Assembly: GCA_012064415.1 (NCBI GenBank)
Contig: SSNU01000033.1
Span: 62,001 to 126,000, forward strand
Source: Gyrodactylus bullatarudis
Lineage: Eukaryota; Platyhelminthes; Monogenea; Gyrodactylidea; Gyrodactylidae
DNA length: 64,000 nucleotides
Direction: 5' to 3'
The position numbers and the translations under genes are program-made. The notes beneath the pieces were generated by a model that saw nothing but the letters and a program-made list of their open reading frames with translations, was not told where the DNA came from and searched no databases. The first letter of the stretch is position 1. Every line of letters starts with the position of its first letter. Shown here piece by piece: positions 1 to 11,600 of this stretch.

Positions 1-305
1 GCTGAAAGAGATAGAATCGAATGCTTTTTTTAAATCAATGTATATAACCAAATTAAGAATATTTAAGGATTTACATTCTTGAATGTGGGAAAAGAAAGCT
101 AGGAGATTGGTCTCAGTTGAACGAGAGTTAATAAACCCATGTTGAGTTGGATCAATTCGATTAATATAAATGTGTTTTTTTAATAAGAATAAAATTATTG
201 AGTCCAAAATACAAGTTAGTTTAGGCAACAAAGAAATAGGACGAAAATCATGTACGGATTCAGGAGATTTGTTCTTGAGGGTAGGGTTAATTTTGATTAA
301 TAGTA
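1..305 (-). pseudogene. LINE reverse transcriptase fragment
   Basis: The reverse strand encodes the start of a non-LTR retrotransposon reverse transcriptase: a DFRPISLLPKL segment, then DPTQHGFINSRST, then YIDLKKAFDSISF, which contains the first catalytic Asp block (motif A). The same landmarks occur in order in the larger LINE near 55.5 kb, but this copy belongs to a different subfamily. It is cut by the window start. It is probably the continuation of the LINE linker fragment at 1326-1836, the two parts being separated by a hAT transposase remnant in the opposite orientation. Confidence 0.8.
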
Positions 306-321
306 ACTCTTTTGGTAAAGA

Positions 322-1304
322 AAATTTAATAAAAATGGTACAATAATAAAAAGTATACAGGAGATATTTGAAATAAAGGGAACAGTTTTAGAGGCCAATA
401 TACCTTTGAAGAAACTAGAAATGCCTTCGATTCGGAATTTATTCAAGGATCTCAACATCCATGTTGCTAGCGTATCCACATGCCGAAATTTCCTTGATAA
501 AATATACCAAGAAACTATTGATTCGATAAAGAAATACGTTCACGATGAAGTGTTTCCTGATTGTCGATGAATCAGAATTAAAGGGTATGAAAATTTTGAA
601 TATTCTTGTTGGAAAACTCGCAGTTCCACAATTTTCCTATTTAATTGAGTCAATCATTATTGATGAAGAAATTAATCATCAATTTATTGCAAGAACAGTT
701 AACGCTGTCATTCAGAGGTTTGGAATATCTTTTGAGAACTTTTGCCTTCTACTGACTGATGCTGCATCTTACATAGTAAAGTCTTCAAATATTCTCCACG
801 AGCTATATCCCAATCTCTATCATGTATCCTGTTTTGCTCATTTGCTTCATAACTGCTGGATGAGGATTAGAAACAACTATAAAAATACTGACAAACTCAT
901 CAGCACAATGAAGTTCCTTTGCCTTAAGAATAAATCAAGAAGGAATAAGTTCATTTTAATAGGAATTCCACCAAGACCATCAGTTACAAGATGGGGATCC
1001 TGGTTAGAAGCATCTTTATATTACGCTCAGAAGCTTCCTGATTTGAAGAGAATTGTAAATAGCTTCGAAGGCAACGGAAAACTTTTAACAAGAGCCAAAA
1101 AAGCAATCAATAAAATAGGACTTCACAATGAATTGGAGCAGATTAACATCATTGATAAAAAAAGCCCAATGCACAAGCTGCGATGTCGAGAGAAGCTTTT
1201 CAATGCTAAAATATATACTAACAGAAAATAGAAATTTTTCAGATGAAAATATTAAAAAATACATAGTTATTTATTCCATGTCAAATAATTCAAATAAAAT
1301 ATAA
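322..1304 (+). pseudogene. hAT-family transposase remnant (CGBP1/ZBED-like)
   Basis: Three reading-frame blocks in series make up a degraded hAT transposase. The first block (about 344-550) reads EIFEIKGTVLEANIPLKKLE onward to KKYVHDE. A frameshift near 550 leads into the second block (545-1200), with IVDESELKGMKILNILVG, the LLTDAASYIVKSSNIL block, CFAHLLHNC and the SVTRWGSWLEA motif. A short third block in another frame (about 1203-1304) reads LTENRNFSDENIKKYIVIY, the usual C-terminal dimerisation end. Family members are longer, so the region between blocks two and three (about 100 residues) looks deleted and the N-terminus is missing. This order and wording match the transposases annotated as CGG triplet repeat-binding protein 1-like in arthropods and other invertebrates. 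No terminal inverted repeats were recognised. Not functional. Confidence 0.75.
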
Positions 1305-1325
1305 AATTTCCAGCAAGAACTACAT

Positions 1326-1836
1326 TTTTTAATTCGACATATTTTTTAGCATATTTTCCTTATCTTTAGAATATTTTGACGGAATATATTCCAAAAATTT
1401 TAGCATATTTTTGACCGCCTTGGTCATAACTAATAAATCTATATTGATGACTAGGAACAATGAATTGGAATAAGGGAAAAAAAGTTCGTTCAGTGTAGCA
1501 TGAATTAAATAAATTATTAATAGAATCTGGATCGAAAGCAATTGAAAATGGATTATTAGCTTTAAATTTAAAATATTTATCAAGAATTCTAAATCCAAGT
1601 TTTGGTGACTGTTTAATAGATTGAATAATTTTTAATTCCTTGGCTGTATTGAGTTTATGAATAGTTTCTTTGAAATTATCATCGAGTTTCAGAATTTTAA
1701 ATTTCATCTGAGAAAGACTATCACCATTTACATAGGAATGGTAAAATTTCATGATCTGTCTGTTTTTAAAATAACAGTACAATCTTGTTGGTTTCGTTGT
1801 AATAGGTTTAGTAGACAGCTTAATAATATGGTACAA
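1326..1836 (-). pseudogene. LINE linker-region fragment
   Basis: The reverse strand holds an open frame of about 150 codons, with a shift near 1430 to a neighbouring frame that reads LKFLEYIPSKYSKDKEN. The stretch with IQSIKQSPKLGFRILDKYF and SINNLFNSCYT resembles the segment between endonuclease and reverse transcriptase in LINE ORF2 proteins. Placed beside the reverse transcriptase fragment at 1-305 on the same strand, it suggests one old LINE copy split by the hAT remnant. The family assignment of this piece is an inference from position and weak similarity. Confidence 0.45.
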
Positions 1837-1922
1837 AAATAGGCTAATGTTAAGATATTCATTGAAGTATTTTGAGAGGGAAGAATATATTTTTCATTTA
1901 GTTTAATTTTTTGCCAACTTAC

Positions 1923-2229
1923 AATCCAAGCTGATTGTATATCGTACGGAGTATCAGGTAGGCCTGTCTAGATAATAAAGAATAATACATTAGATTAACT
2001 AATTAAAAGGATTATTGTATTGTGTAATACTCACATTCTCCTCAGGAGCTTTATTAACCTGGCCAAAAGAGAACTTGGCATTTTTCGATGGAATTGGCAA
2101 TTGATTTTGCATGTATGTTGTTCCGAGACGCCAAAATAGTATCATGTAAGTTTGAAGAACATTGTTAACATTTAAAACTTGTGTGTACATTGTTGGTTGA
2201 AACTCGGTCTGGTTATCTATATTGATCAT
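1923..2229 (-). CDS. 5' end of an unrecognised gene (partial)
   Basis: A first coding exon runs from an ATG at 2229 to 2035 (65 codons) and ends in a clean donor (AAT|GTGAGT). A 67-nt intron ends in TTATCTAG, and a second exon of 15 codons (1967-1923) ends in ATT|GTAAGT, frame preserved. The peptide contains QTYMILFWRLGTTYMQNQLP and GLPDTPYDIQSAWI. I do not recognise the family. No further exon is visible before the window edge, so the rest of the gene presumably lies beyond position 1, and the LINE/hAT remnants at 1-1836 would then sit in its third intron. The start lies about 270 bp downstream of the EXOC2 stop on the same strand. Alternative: the exons could belong to a degraded gene. Confidence 0.45.
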
Positions 2230-2335
2230 AATGATTTAAAATTTATTTTTCAAATAAGGTGAATACGGTATAATATCTAAGGTAATTATTATCGAATGGG
2301 TAATTCTGAGTTTGCACTTTTAACTATTTGAAATC

Positions 2336-2474
2336 TTAACCTTTAAAGTCCCACTGGGTTATTTCAATCATATAATTTTATCAGAAAAGGCTTCGTTTAC
2401 CACCCATTCGGTAAGATATCTATTAGTCTTTTGGAATACGCAAATATTTCATTCGTCAAACTTGTGCTAAACTA
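2336..2474 (-). repeat. Dispersed repeat family D, copy 1
   Basis: On the reverse strand this segment starts TTTAGCACAAGTTTGACGAA and ends near CTTTAAAGGTTAA. Close relatives lie at 25568-25725 and 48390-48535 on the plus strand and share the GTTTGACGAATGA start, a GCGTATTCC core, a CGAATGGG..GGTAAACGAAG block and a terminal TTAAGGGTTAA-like end. No coding potential. It begins 29 bp beyond the EXOC2 stop codon. Confidence 0.7.
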
Positions 2475-2502
2475 GTTCAAAGAAAGTTTATTCTGCAATC
2501 AC

Positions 2503-4070
2503 CTAAACTCTATCTGCTAAGGTATTATTCAAGTTGAACTCACTGAAATATTTTTGATGATAATTAAAATATTCGTTTTCCTCATTATTCAAGTGAAGAT
2601 TAATTCGATAAGAATTTCGGTAATCATTGAATTGGTTAAGAAGCCATTCTTTGTATTTTGTGAGACAAAGCCAGGCTGGATCGTAATCAACATCTAGATC
2701 ACAGAGATATCGAACCAAATCTTTTGCTTCATTGAATTCTATTGGCATTTTTATAAGTTGTGAGCGTAGTTTTGCAGTAAAGTTTAAAATTAACTCTTCT
2801 ACTTCTTTAAACACTGTGATCATGGAAGTAACATCCTTGGTCCCGAACAGGGATTTTGCACGGCGATAATCACTTATGACAGATTGATACTTGCCCTCCT
2901 CAATGTTTGTACGAATACTTTGTGGCAGGTAGAATAAAAAGTGATATCTTTTCATTATAACAAGACAATTGAGGGCAGCATCAGAGTACTCCTTTCTACT
3001 TATGACATCTTTGAATAGATTGTCACCATGTTCCATACAACCTAAATAACAAAAAATAAGACTTATTTTTCCATATAATAAAAATTAAATTAAACTTTAT
3101 CAAAAGAGTGAGAATATACTGAACATAATAGTACTGGATGAAATTACTACTTACGCTCAACATGGTGAATTAATTTTTCAACTGGCTGTTGGTTGGAAAC
3201 TTGCTTCTTCTCTCTTTCAATTTCTTGCTTTAATGTTTCAATAGTAGTGAGGCATTCAAATATTGCTTGCAGATTGTTCTTAAAGTGTTTAACGGAATCA
3301 TCAGTAGTTTTTTGGTCATTTAAGGAATTTTGTCGAAAATTATAAAGGGATTTTTTCACATCCTCAAAGCTATGATATTAAAGAGATCAATTAAATAGAT
3401 TACGTAGCATATTTGTAATATTTCTTTAGGAATAACAGCGGGTCAAAATCTTGATCAATCAGCTCAACTGAGCCAGAAGCTAAAAAAATATATAAATTAA
3501 TTTTAAAATATTTTCAACTAGATTTTCTAATTTTTCTTTAATCTATTCTTTACTTGATTGATAGAAAATAAGTACTGTATTTATAATTTACTAACAAGAA
3601 TATTCCTGTGCTTGAGGATACATATGATCATCTGATTTGTAGTCCAAATATTTATGTTCCGATTCAGGTAGGCCACTGTATTGGGAGTTGGCATCAGGAT
3701 TATCTAGATTTCTACAAATATCTCTAACAATAGCAACTTTTCGTTCATCTTCAGGCCAAAAGCTCACAGTTTCAACAGAGTTGACATTTTTACTTTTAAC
3801 CTGATTATATTGTACTGTACATGTTCCAAAATCATTCGATGAGTAAGTAAAGATGATAATTTCCAATTCTCCCACAACATTAGGAGTGATAGCAGTTATT
3901 TGTGAAGAGTTTTTGTACTTAACAGTGCTTCTTACGTCAATTCCACCAATAAAGACATTTTTGATATCATTTTCATTTAATCCCAAGTTTTGTCCTCTAA
4001 TTTTTATCATAGTTCCAGGGCATCCACTTATGGGTCCAACCCCGTTAACTAAAGGAGCTGGACTAGTCAT
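2503..4070 (-). CDS. EXOC2: Exocyst subunit Sec5 (EXOC2), C-terminally short
   Basis: Sec5 is a subunit of the exocyst, which tethers secretory vesicles to the plasma membrane and binds the GTPase Ral through its N-terminal TIG/IPT domain. Four exons fit: 4070-3596, 3479-3404, 3369-3155 and 3041-2503 (introns 116, 34 and 113 nt), giving 434 residues. The TIG domain is clear near residues 5-95 (PLVNGVGPISGCPGTMIKIR, then GQNLG). It is followed by FDPLLFLKKY, KSLYNFRQNSL and coiled-coil-rich sequence, then the Sec5 block LFKDVISRKEY, FLFYLPQSIRTNI, DYRRAKSLFG and DPAWLCL. Animal Sec5 proteins run to roughly 900 residues; here a TAG ends the frame and AATAAA follows 10 nt later, so about half of the protein is missing. 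Either the C-terminal half is encoded elsewhere or lost, or this is a truncated copy. Head-to-head with MDH1B. Confidence 0.85.
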
Positions 4071-4167
4071 TTATAATTATGCGTTTCCGCAAGGAAACTA
4101 AAACAAAACCTCTTAAAAAAGTATTTGTTTTACGAAATTTATGTAGTGATTAATTGAGGCAATTTAA
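4071..4167. promoter_or_regulatory. Shared divergent promoter, EXOC2/MDH1B
   Basis: Only 97 bp separate the start codons of EXOC2 (minus) and MDH1B (plus), so both core promoters and 5' UTRs must lie here. No clear TATA box was seen. Inferred from gene arrangement only. Confidence 0.5.
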
Positions 4168-5418
4168 ATGGCGTTTTTTAACATTTATGGAAAATCTACT
4201 TGTACAAACTTTCTATTAGCTGATAGAATATGTGAATACCTTCAGAAGAATCTTCCGAATTTCAACTATACATCAAAGTCTTTTGATGAACGTTCATGGA
4301 GACATCAGATAGAATATTTGCGATCAAAAAGACTAAAAATTACTAATGAATCACCAATAATAATAAAACGATTCAGTAAAATGAATGAACTAGGTCAGCC
4401 TTTCGGAAGTTTCCAAGATTTTCTAAATCACGTTAAAAGATATTACAATTACGATGATGAAACACCGAAAAATATAATAGAAGGCATCTTTGATGAGGTT
4501 CAAGATATCAGGAAAAAATCTATTTACCAAGATCTTTTGAAGTATGAACTATTGACTAAATGTATCAGCATCATCTCCAATAATACTGAGGCTGTAATAA
4601 TCTTTTTGGATTCCTTAATTGATTATCCCCTCTGCAATATGTTCAGTTTGAGAATTTTCACCCAAAAAATAGATGAACTCAATGACTACCTCGATATTTA
4701 TAGCCTTCAGTCACCAAATAAAATAACAGTAGAGGATGATTTTGAAAGTGCTTACATGTTGGCTGATTATGTATTATTTTTTGATCCTGTCCCCAGTTTA
4801 GGAAATTCTATTGAAAATTCAAATCCAGATTGCATTATAATCTTCATCCCAATTAAATCAAGTATTTTAGAATTTGAAAAATCTCTCAGGCTTCTCTACC
4901 AAATAATTGAACCTGAGAAAACTGATAAAAAGATTTTCGGATTGATATCACACGTGGAAGCTTTTGCTCTTTCAGAAATTGGAAGAAAGCTACGGTTCAA
5001 TACAAGAACCACAAAGAATCTCGCAATTGTTGGCGATCTCAATGGAAAATGGAGGATTGATACTGATCATTGCATCAGTCTCTCCATAGGACACCAAAAT
5101 CAATCAGTTATATATCCAATAAACATGCCGCACGGAGATAATTTCGAAATGCTTAAAGAAGATTATCATGAAGAGTTGAAAAAGGCAATAGGAAAAAAAT
5201 TCTCCAAATTTACTATTTACCAGACAATAATTGCTCTTAATAGACTGCTGTTAGCTTTTGAGGGTAAAAGTGACTTGGGATTTCCTATAAAAAAGTCTCT
5301 TGTGAAAATTAACAACAATTTAGGCCTCTTTTCTACTCCCTATGTTTTCAAAGATAATGGTGTGTTTTTCGAATTATCCGAGTCCTATCCACTATCCTTG
5401 GACTTTTTCCTCAGCTAA
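4168..5418 (+). CDS. MDH1B: Malate dehydrogenase 1B-like protein
   Basis: An intronless 416-codon gene. The first hundred residues match the N-terminal extension typical of MDH1B: ADRICEYLQKNLPNFNY, SFDERSWRHQIEYL, SPIIIKR and FGSFQDFLNHVKRYYNYDD. The remainder fits the lactate/malate dehydrogenase fold only loosely (for example VIIFLDSLIDYPL and NLAIVGDLNGKW). I could not identify the canonical MDH catalytic Arg/Asp/His set, and enzyme activity is uncertain for this family in general. Vertebrate MDH1B is about 520 residues, so this one is shorter. MDH1B is associated with ciliated cells and sperm in vertebrates, which agrees with CC2D2A elsewhere in the window. The ATG at 4168 is chosen because the family similarity begins at once (MAFFNIYGKSTC). 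An AATAAA lies about 110 bp after the stop. Confidence 0.8.
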   Translation: MAFFNIYGKSTCTNFLLADRICEYLQKNLPNFNYTSKSFDERSWRHQIEYLRSKRLKITNESPIIIKRFSKMNELGQPFGSFQDFLNHVKRYYNYDDETPKNIIEGIFDEVQDIRKKSIYQDLLKYELLTKCISIISNNTEAVIIFLDSLIDYPLCNMFSLRIFTQKIDELNDYLDIYSLQSPNKITVEDDFESAYMLADYVLFFDPVPSLGNSIENSNPDCIIIFIPIKSSILEFEKSLRLLYQIIEPEKTDKKIFGLISHVEAFALSEIGRKLRFNTRTTKNLAIVGDLNGKWRIDTDHCISLSIGHQNQSVIYPINMPHGDNFEMLKEDYHEELKKAIGKKFSKFTIYQTIIALNRLLLAFEGKSDLGFPIKKSLVKINNNLGLFSTPYVFKDNGVFFELSESYPLSLDFFLS

Positions 5419-5629
5419 ATGCTAAAGTAATTTATTAAAATTTCAATCAAGAACTAAAATTGGAACTAAAGAGAAAACCAAAAGTTATTTTTTGATAAAT
5501 AAAATATTTGTATTTCTATAGATGTTGAAATAAAATAATAATTTCTATTCTTTGATCATCATCTTTTGTAATAGTATAGTAAATTAACCAATGGTTAATA
5601 ACCATGAATTTAAACTGAGATTTCCCCCC

Positions 5630-8600
5630 TCAAACATAGAGAAATTTTTTTCCATTCAAGAGTAGTTGACGAGTGACAAAATAGTTTACTATTGATTGAT
5701 CCGTAATAACAGACAAGGTTGCACTGATGAATAGCAAAATCACACCAATCAGACTCGCAATCGGAATCCAATCTGAAAGAAAGAATTTTTCATTCATTAT
5801 ATAATGAATTATTGGAGTAATTTGAGAACGTGCAACAAATAAATAAAACAGTTTTAATTTGGCGCCACCAACACGAAAAAAATAGACAATTAAAGTACAA
5901 GAAAGCAGTTGAATAGAGTTTAGACTTACTTAAATAACAATTTCCAACGTGATACCTCGTCGCACTTCCTCCGCATACCTCACGTATTGGAATTGAATCC
6001 CAGCCAGCTGGCCAAAGTACAAGACCTGCTAGAATCATCAAATCTGTAGAAAAATTAAGAGATAATTACTAAGCAATCGTCTAAAATATTCACAATTCAC
6101 CCATTCTCAATTAAATATTCTACGACCTTGACTCAGTAAATTTAGAAAAAAATTTTAAAAAGCATTCAAAGCAAATAACTAGTAAACAAACCAGTTTTCC
6201 CTTTAAGAATGTAATCAATTTGACGCAAGATATAAAAGTTGTAAACAATTCTCTTAGGTCATGCATTTCCCAAAATAAATTAAAAAGAAAGGAAAAAAGA
6301 TAAAAAATATGCTGATAACTACAATAAGAATTACTCATCTCTAAATTATTATTGTATTACACAGAAATATGATGAACAGCATAAACATTTATCAGAAAAT
6401 TTATACCTTTTGGATTTTTATATCTGTATTACAGATGACCTGGTTTGCACAATTCTACTCTTTTTGTTTGCCGAGTTTCTTTTTCTGACTGGAAAATGAA
6501 TGATATACAAGGAATAAAACAAAACTGTGAGCACAAAAATACAGGCCTCTGATAGATCATATCCCAACTTTTATAGTTTATTTGCATTTGGAAGTGAGAA
6601 AAGCCTGAAAAAAAGAGTCTTCAGTTCCTTCAGTAGAAGCTGAATAAAATCAAAAAGACAGTCTGGTCAGGAGGTATGAGTACATCGAATAGCTTCGCAA
6701 ATTTTTATAGGAAGTTTAGAGAAATTGATTTATTCCTGAAGAGGCTATAAGGTGAAATGAGATTTGATCCCCCTTACTTCTTGGATGTAAATTACAATCA
6801 GCTTAACCAATGAAAGTGCAGAAAAAAACTTTGCATTGTGATAGTATTCATATGTTAACCGGGGTAGAGTCTGAACTTTAGACTCTGAAGAGACCCAGTA
6901 AAATACATTATAACGTTTACCATTATAATATTCGTTCGTTTTCTCTAAACTTCCTTATGAGTTCAGAACCAAATAATATTCTTGATACTTATTATAATAG
7001 GATATAATTATCGCTCAAATAAACTCATTACGTTCATGTGTCAAGGACAAAAAAGTTGGAAAGTTTATACAGTAAAACTGATATTATAATATCTTATACT
7101 TTTTAACATGATCTTTTAATAATATGAGGAGAAGCCGAAAGCTAAATACAATTTTAGTAGTAAAATACAAAATTGACAGATGGGATTTTTTTCCTTTCTT
7201 AGTTTAATCTCGAATCGAGATTCTCGATACAGTATTATTCTCGATAGTAAGTCTATGAGTTAATCATGCTTACTACAGTTGAATTGTGTTTCAAAGAACT
7301 AAATCATCTTAATAAATAAAACTGGTGATGTAGATTTATAAGTATAAAAAGCAATTTCCTCTTTATGATTGGATATTAAAGTTGACGCCTATTCAAATAT
7401 AAAATAACCAATAACAACTCAAGTGCGAGAGACTGAACAAAGGAATCAATAAAATTTTTAACCTTGTATCATATTATATGGTGTATCAATATAATTAACC
7501 ATATAGAGTTATAAGATAAAGTAACACCCAAGATAAACCTTGTTATGAAGAAAGGAAAACGTTGGGCTATAGAGAAAATTATGACATCAGAGAAAAAATA
7601 TATTCTTTTGTACTCTTATTATGCAATGTGCAATTCAAGAAATCGACATTATTACAATGCTAAAAAGTGAATTTCCATCTATAGTCAGTCAATTGTATCG
7701 TAGGATTTGGAAAAGCAAGTATTCTTTCCCTGTGTACATGACATTGTGGAGAAAAAGATTAAACGATAAGAAAATAAGTCTTTTTCTTTCCTGATGTCAA
7801 CCAAATTTTAGTCTTTTTCCCAATTACACATGTTCAGCCAAAATTGATTAATAATCAATGAGCTCATCAAAAAGTTGAGAGAAATAATCAATTTTGGTAT
7901 TTTCTGTTTTTGCACTAAAACAATCTCGATGCTTATTTCTGGTTGAATACTGCTCTCCAAATTGGAATCGTTCTTTGATCAGATCAACTCTAAACCTCGA
8001 TATGACCCTTCAGCCTTCGAAGTTGATCTATTATGCCATAGATGACTTGCTAGATCCAAATAAAGTTTTGGTGAATTAGTGCTCTAATTTCTTCGGACTG
8101 GGGTGGCCATTGAGTTTCGGTTCCGATTGTAGTTGACATGAAGATGAGATTCTTACAAAAAACGCAATATTTTTCTGCGGAAAGTCAAGAAAAAATTTAC
8201 TTTTTGAATTTCACAATGAAATGAGCCCAATAGATGTTGAAATAAAAAAAATTTCTAAAAAAATTGAATCTGGCCAAAATTAGTCCATTTAACCAATTTC
8301 GAAAATGCCCAAATTTCCCACTTTTTCAACTTTTGAGCTCAAAAATAGATTTCTAAGATTTAAAGCAATTCAATACTGATGTTTCGGATCAAGATTAGAC
8401 GAAAAATTCAAATTTGATCATATAAGTTCACAGAAATTTGTCATTATTGTGGGAAATATTCCAAAATTTTAAAGTTTAACTTTTTCTTGAAAATCCCGAG
8501 TTTCTCTCAACCTTCATGGTCGAATATGGATCGTATAATCTTGATACGAGATATCAGAATTTAATTGCTTTAAATCTTTATTTTGTACTCGCCATAATGC

Positions 8601-11600
8601 TTTGAATTTTGCTAGATCTACGTTTAAATAATTTGGGCCAATCTCTGTAAAGTTGAACCCGTGTATTATACTTTGTGTGTATTGTACATTTAAATTTAGA
8701 TGAAATAGGAGTGTTTGTTGTAACTATATATTTTAAAAGATAAGGTGAAAATCTAAAATTAAAAAAAAATACTTCTTCATATGTCTGAAACACTTTTTTC
8801 ATAATAATAATAATAATAATAATAGACAAGTAGATTGTTTGTCTCACAGAAAAAATAGTGAATGCTTAGCAGTAATATGTGATTATTATTAGTTTGAGTG
8901 TCATTAATAAATCATAAAAAACACTCTCAGTCTGAATGCTATATAATATCATGTCTTGGTTGTACAGAGAGAGTGAAGAAACTAAAATTTCGCATATTAT
9001 TATTACATAATACGGAATGATGAATTGCCAATTAATTAAAAAACTCCCCTTGAAAATATTTAATTATTCTTACAACACTAGTGTAAAGTATAATGAATTT
9101 AAGGGTTAAAAAAAACTATGAATTCACCATATTTAAAAAAATCAAATTTGAACCAAAGTTAAATTTAACTTGGCGAGTCAAAAGCCATTTACATTAAAAA
9201 GAAGTTGGAAATCTATGATTTTTACAGAAATCTCATTTTTTTCATTGTAAATTCGAATATAGTGAAGATTTTCTGAAATCAAGATAATAATGCCTACTTT
9301 TACCGTTTTAAGAAAAATAATCTGGAAAATATGGCCAATTTTCACATTTAATTTTGGCGCATACTTCACATATTTTTGATCTTGATTATTGACTTAAAAG
9401 TGGCAGAATGATCTAGAAGTTTTTCATGATCTAATCATTCATCCCATTGTCGATTAGGAGTTGAATTTTGATTTCTCGATCATTTTCACTGCTTGAAAAT
9501 CCTCGAAATTTCGATAAATCAAAATCCCTCAAAAATGGCGGATCTTTCGAAAATTTATAGGGGATATTCGTCTTTTTGTCTATTTTTAACCCAAAAATCT
9601 TTTTTTTTACCATTCTACCACTTTTGATTGATATTAAGTGTGAAATAAAAGAGTTATGGAATAAAAATTGAGCAAAAAATTCTTTAAAATCATCTGATAT
9701 TTCAACTAAGCTCTTCGAACACTCCAAATTTCACTCAATCTTTTTTTGTATGGTCATGTGATCAATCTATCAACAAAGAATTTAAAACTTGAAGTTTGAA
9801 GAAGGAAATAAATATGTGAATGAGTCCCACAAATGATATTAGCTTTTGATTTCAATACAGCAATGGGATAGAAGAAGAATCATGTCAATTAACTAAAAGC
9901 ATTTTTCATACGCTGAAAATTACACGAAAATTAAACATCAGTACACTCTAATGATGAGAGTCTAACGAGATCAAATCCAATTACCTTGGTTATGGTAGTA
10001 AACAAATGAATTATGGAAGAAAAAACGCATACCTAGAATTGTGTACATATTTTTTTATTTTGTCTTCTTTTACTCCATCGAAATATGGAATCGATTATTC
10101 AAAGCCTAATCCTTCAGAAAATTTACCCTGTATAGTTTTTTTAATGGATCATGTTCTTTTTGATTTACTGCTTATTGTTTTAATTTCTCGTACCAGTAAT
10201 TATTTAAAGAAAACAAGCATAATTGGTAGTTGAAAACATGTATAAGTACAAAAAGAAAAAAACGACATAAGGATCTGATTAATTAAAAACGTATTAAAAA
10301 TAATTCAACAATTCTCGTGAAATTTGTGATACAGTAGGCGCAGAAACCACTTCAAGTTTTTATTTTTTAGAATATCTCAGTTAGTAAAATATTGTAATAT
10401 ATGCGACTACTAATAAGTAAGGTTTTAAACGTCATATTTTTATTATGATTACTTAAAATCGCATTGATTAATGTCATTTTCGAGATGTCAAAATTCATAA
10501 TTTTTCTTGACTCCCACGATCATTCTTTCTCTCATATAAGCCTGCTTTAATATTAGAGTTTTTTGATTTCTAAAAAAGAAAATTTGTTCAGATTATAAAG
10601 AAACTCTTTTAAATGGTATTTCAAAAATTTATGTATATAAGATAAGTATTAGAAAAAGAGACAGACACACGATATTTCATCATGTCGTGTAAAATTGTAT
10701 GTCCTATTCATTTTAGATCATACATAATTTTAAAAATTAATTAATTAACATTTGAATAATATTATAATTTATAAATCTAAATTGATAAGTCTACAAATAC
10801 ATCTTCTCTAATGCTTAAATGTTAAGCTGAGATAAAACACTCCAAAACCGATAATAAAGAGAGTTTTGATTACTAACTGTAACGTTTTCCATGTAGTCTA
10901 TTAAAAACAAAGGGGTTCCCATGCTTGTAAAAATAAACTTTTATGTTGGTCTTGTCGCTTTTTCTCTTGCGTAAATACAAGTTTGCCCATATTATTCTGT
11001 ATTGAATTTCTCATGTAGCATAATCTTATAAGAGTGCATTTTATTATTTCCCGAATGTTGTAATTTTCTTGGTTTCATCTTTTCGACTTGGAATTATTAA
11101 GAAGAACAAAACCATCTTTTGAAACTACAATGCTCATTTAGAATAGAAATCAATTATATTTACTGTATGAAGAATTTTAAAAATACCAGTCCAGCAAACT
11201 ATAAACTACGAATTTTTCTCACATTTAGAAAAATTCGAGAGAGAAAGAAATTATTTTTAATTCGTCAAGCAATCTGACCGGTTTAAAAAGAGATAACTCA
11301 TGCTGTAATTATAACTTATAATTTATCTCATTTCAACCAATCACAACAATTCACAAATTCAAAATTCCAGAGCCCAATCAAGTTAGTTTTCTATTGAAAT
11401 AACTAGCCTAGTTAAACTAGGTACCAAACTTCGGGATTTTTGTAAAAAATATTCTGTCCAAGTTCAAAAAGTTAAGAAGCAGATTGGATAAATTCATTTT
11501 TTCAAATTAATCATCAGGAATAGAGGAATAACAAATGCTCTCGAAAGGAATTATCAAGCCATGACATTTTTTCATCTACAATTGACAAATAAATGCAAAC

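Noticed and set aside
7894..8079. Open frame with EYCSPNWNRSL, reminiscent of LINE C-termini
   Set aside because: The likeness is limited to a few residues and nothing else LINE-like surrounds it.
10006..10233. 75-codon open frame in the LHFPL intron
   Set aside because: No similarity, no splice sites in place, AT-rich composition like its surroundings.
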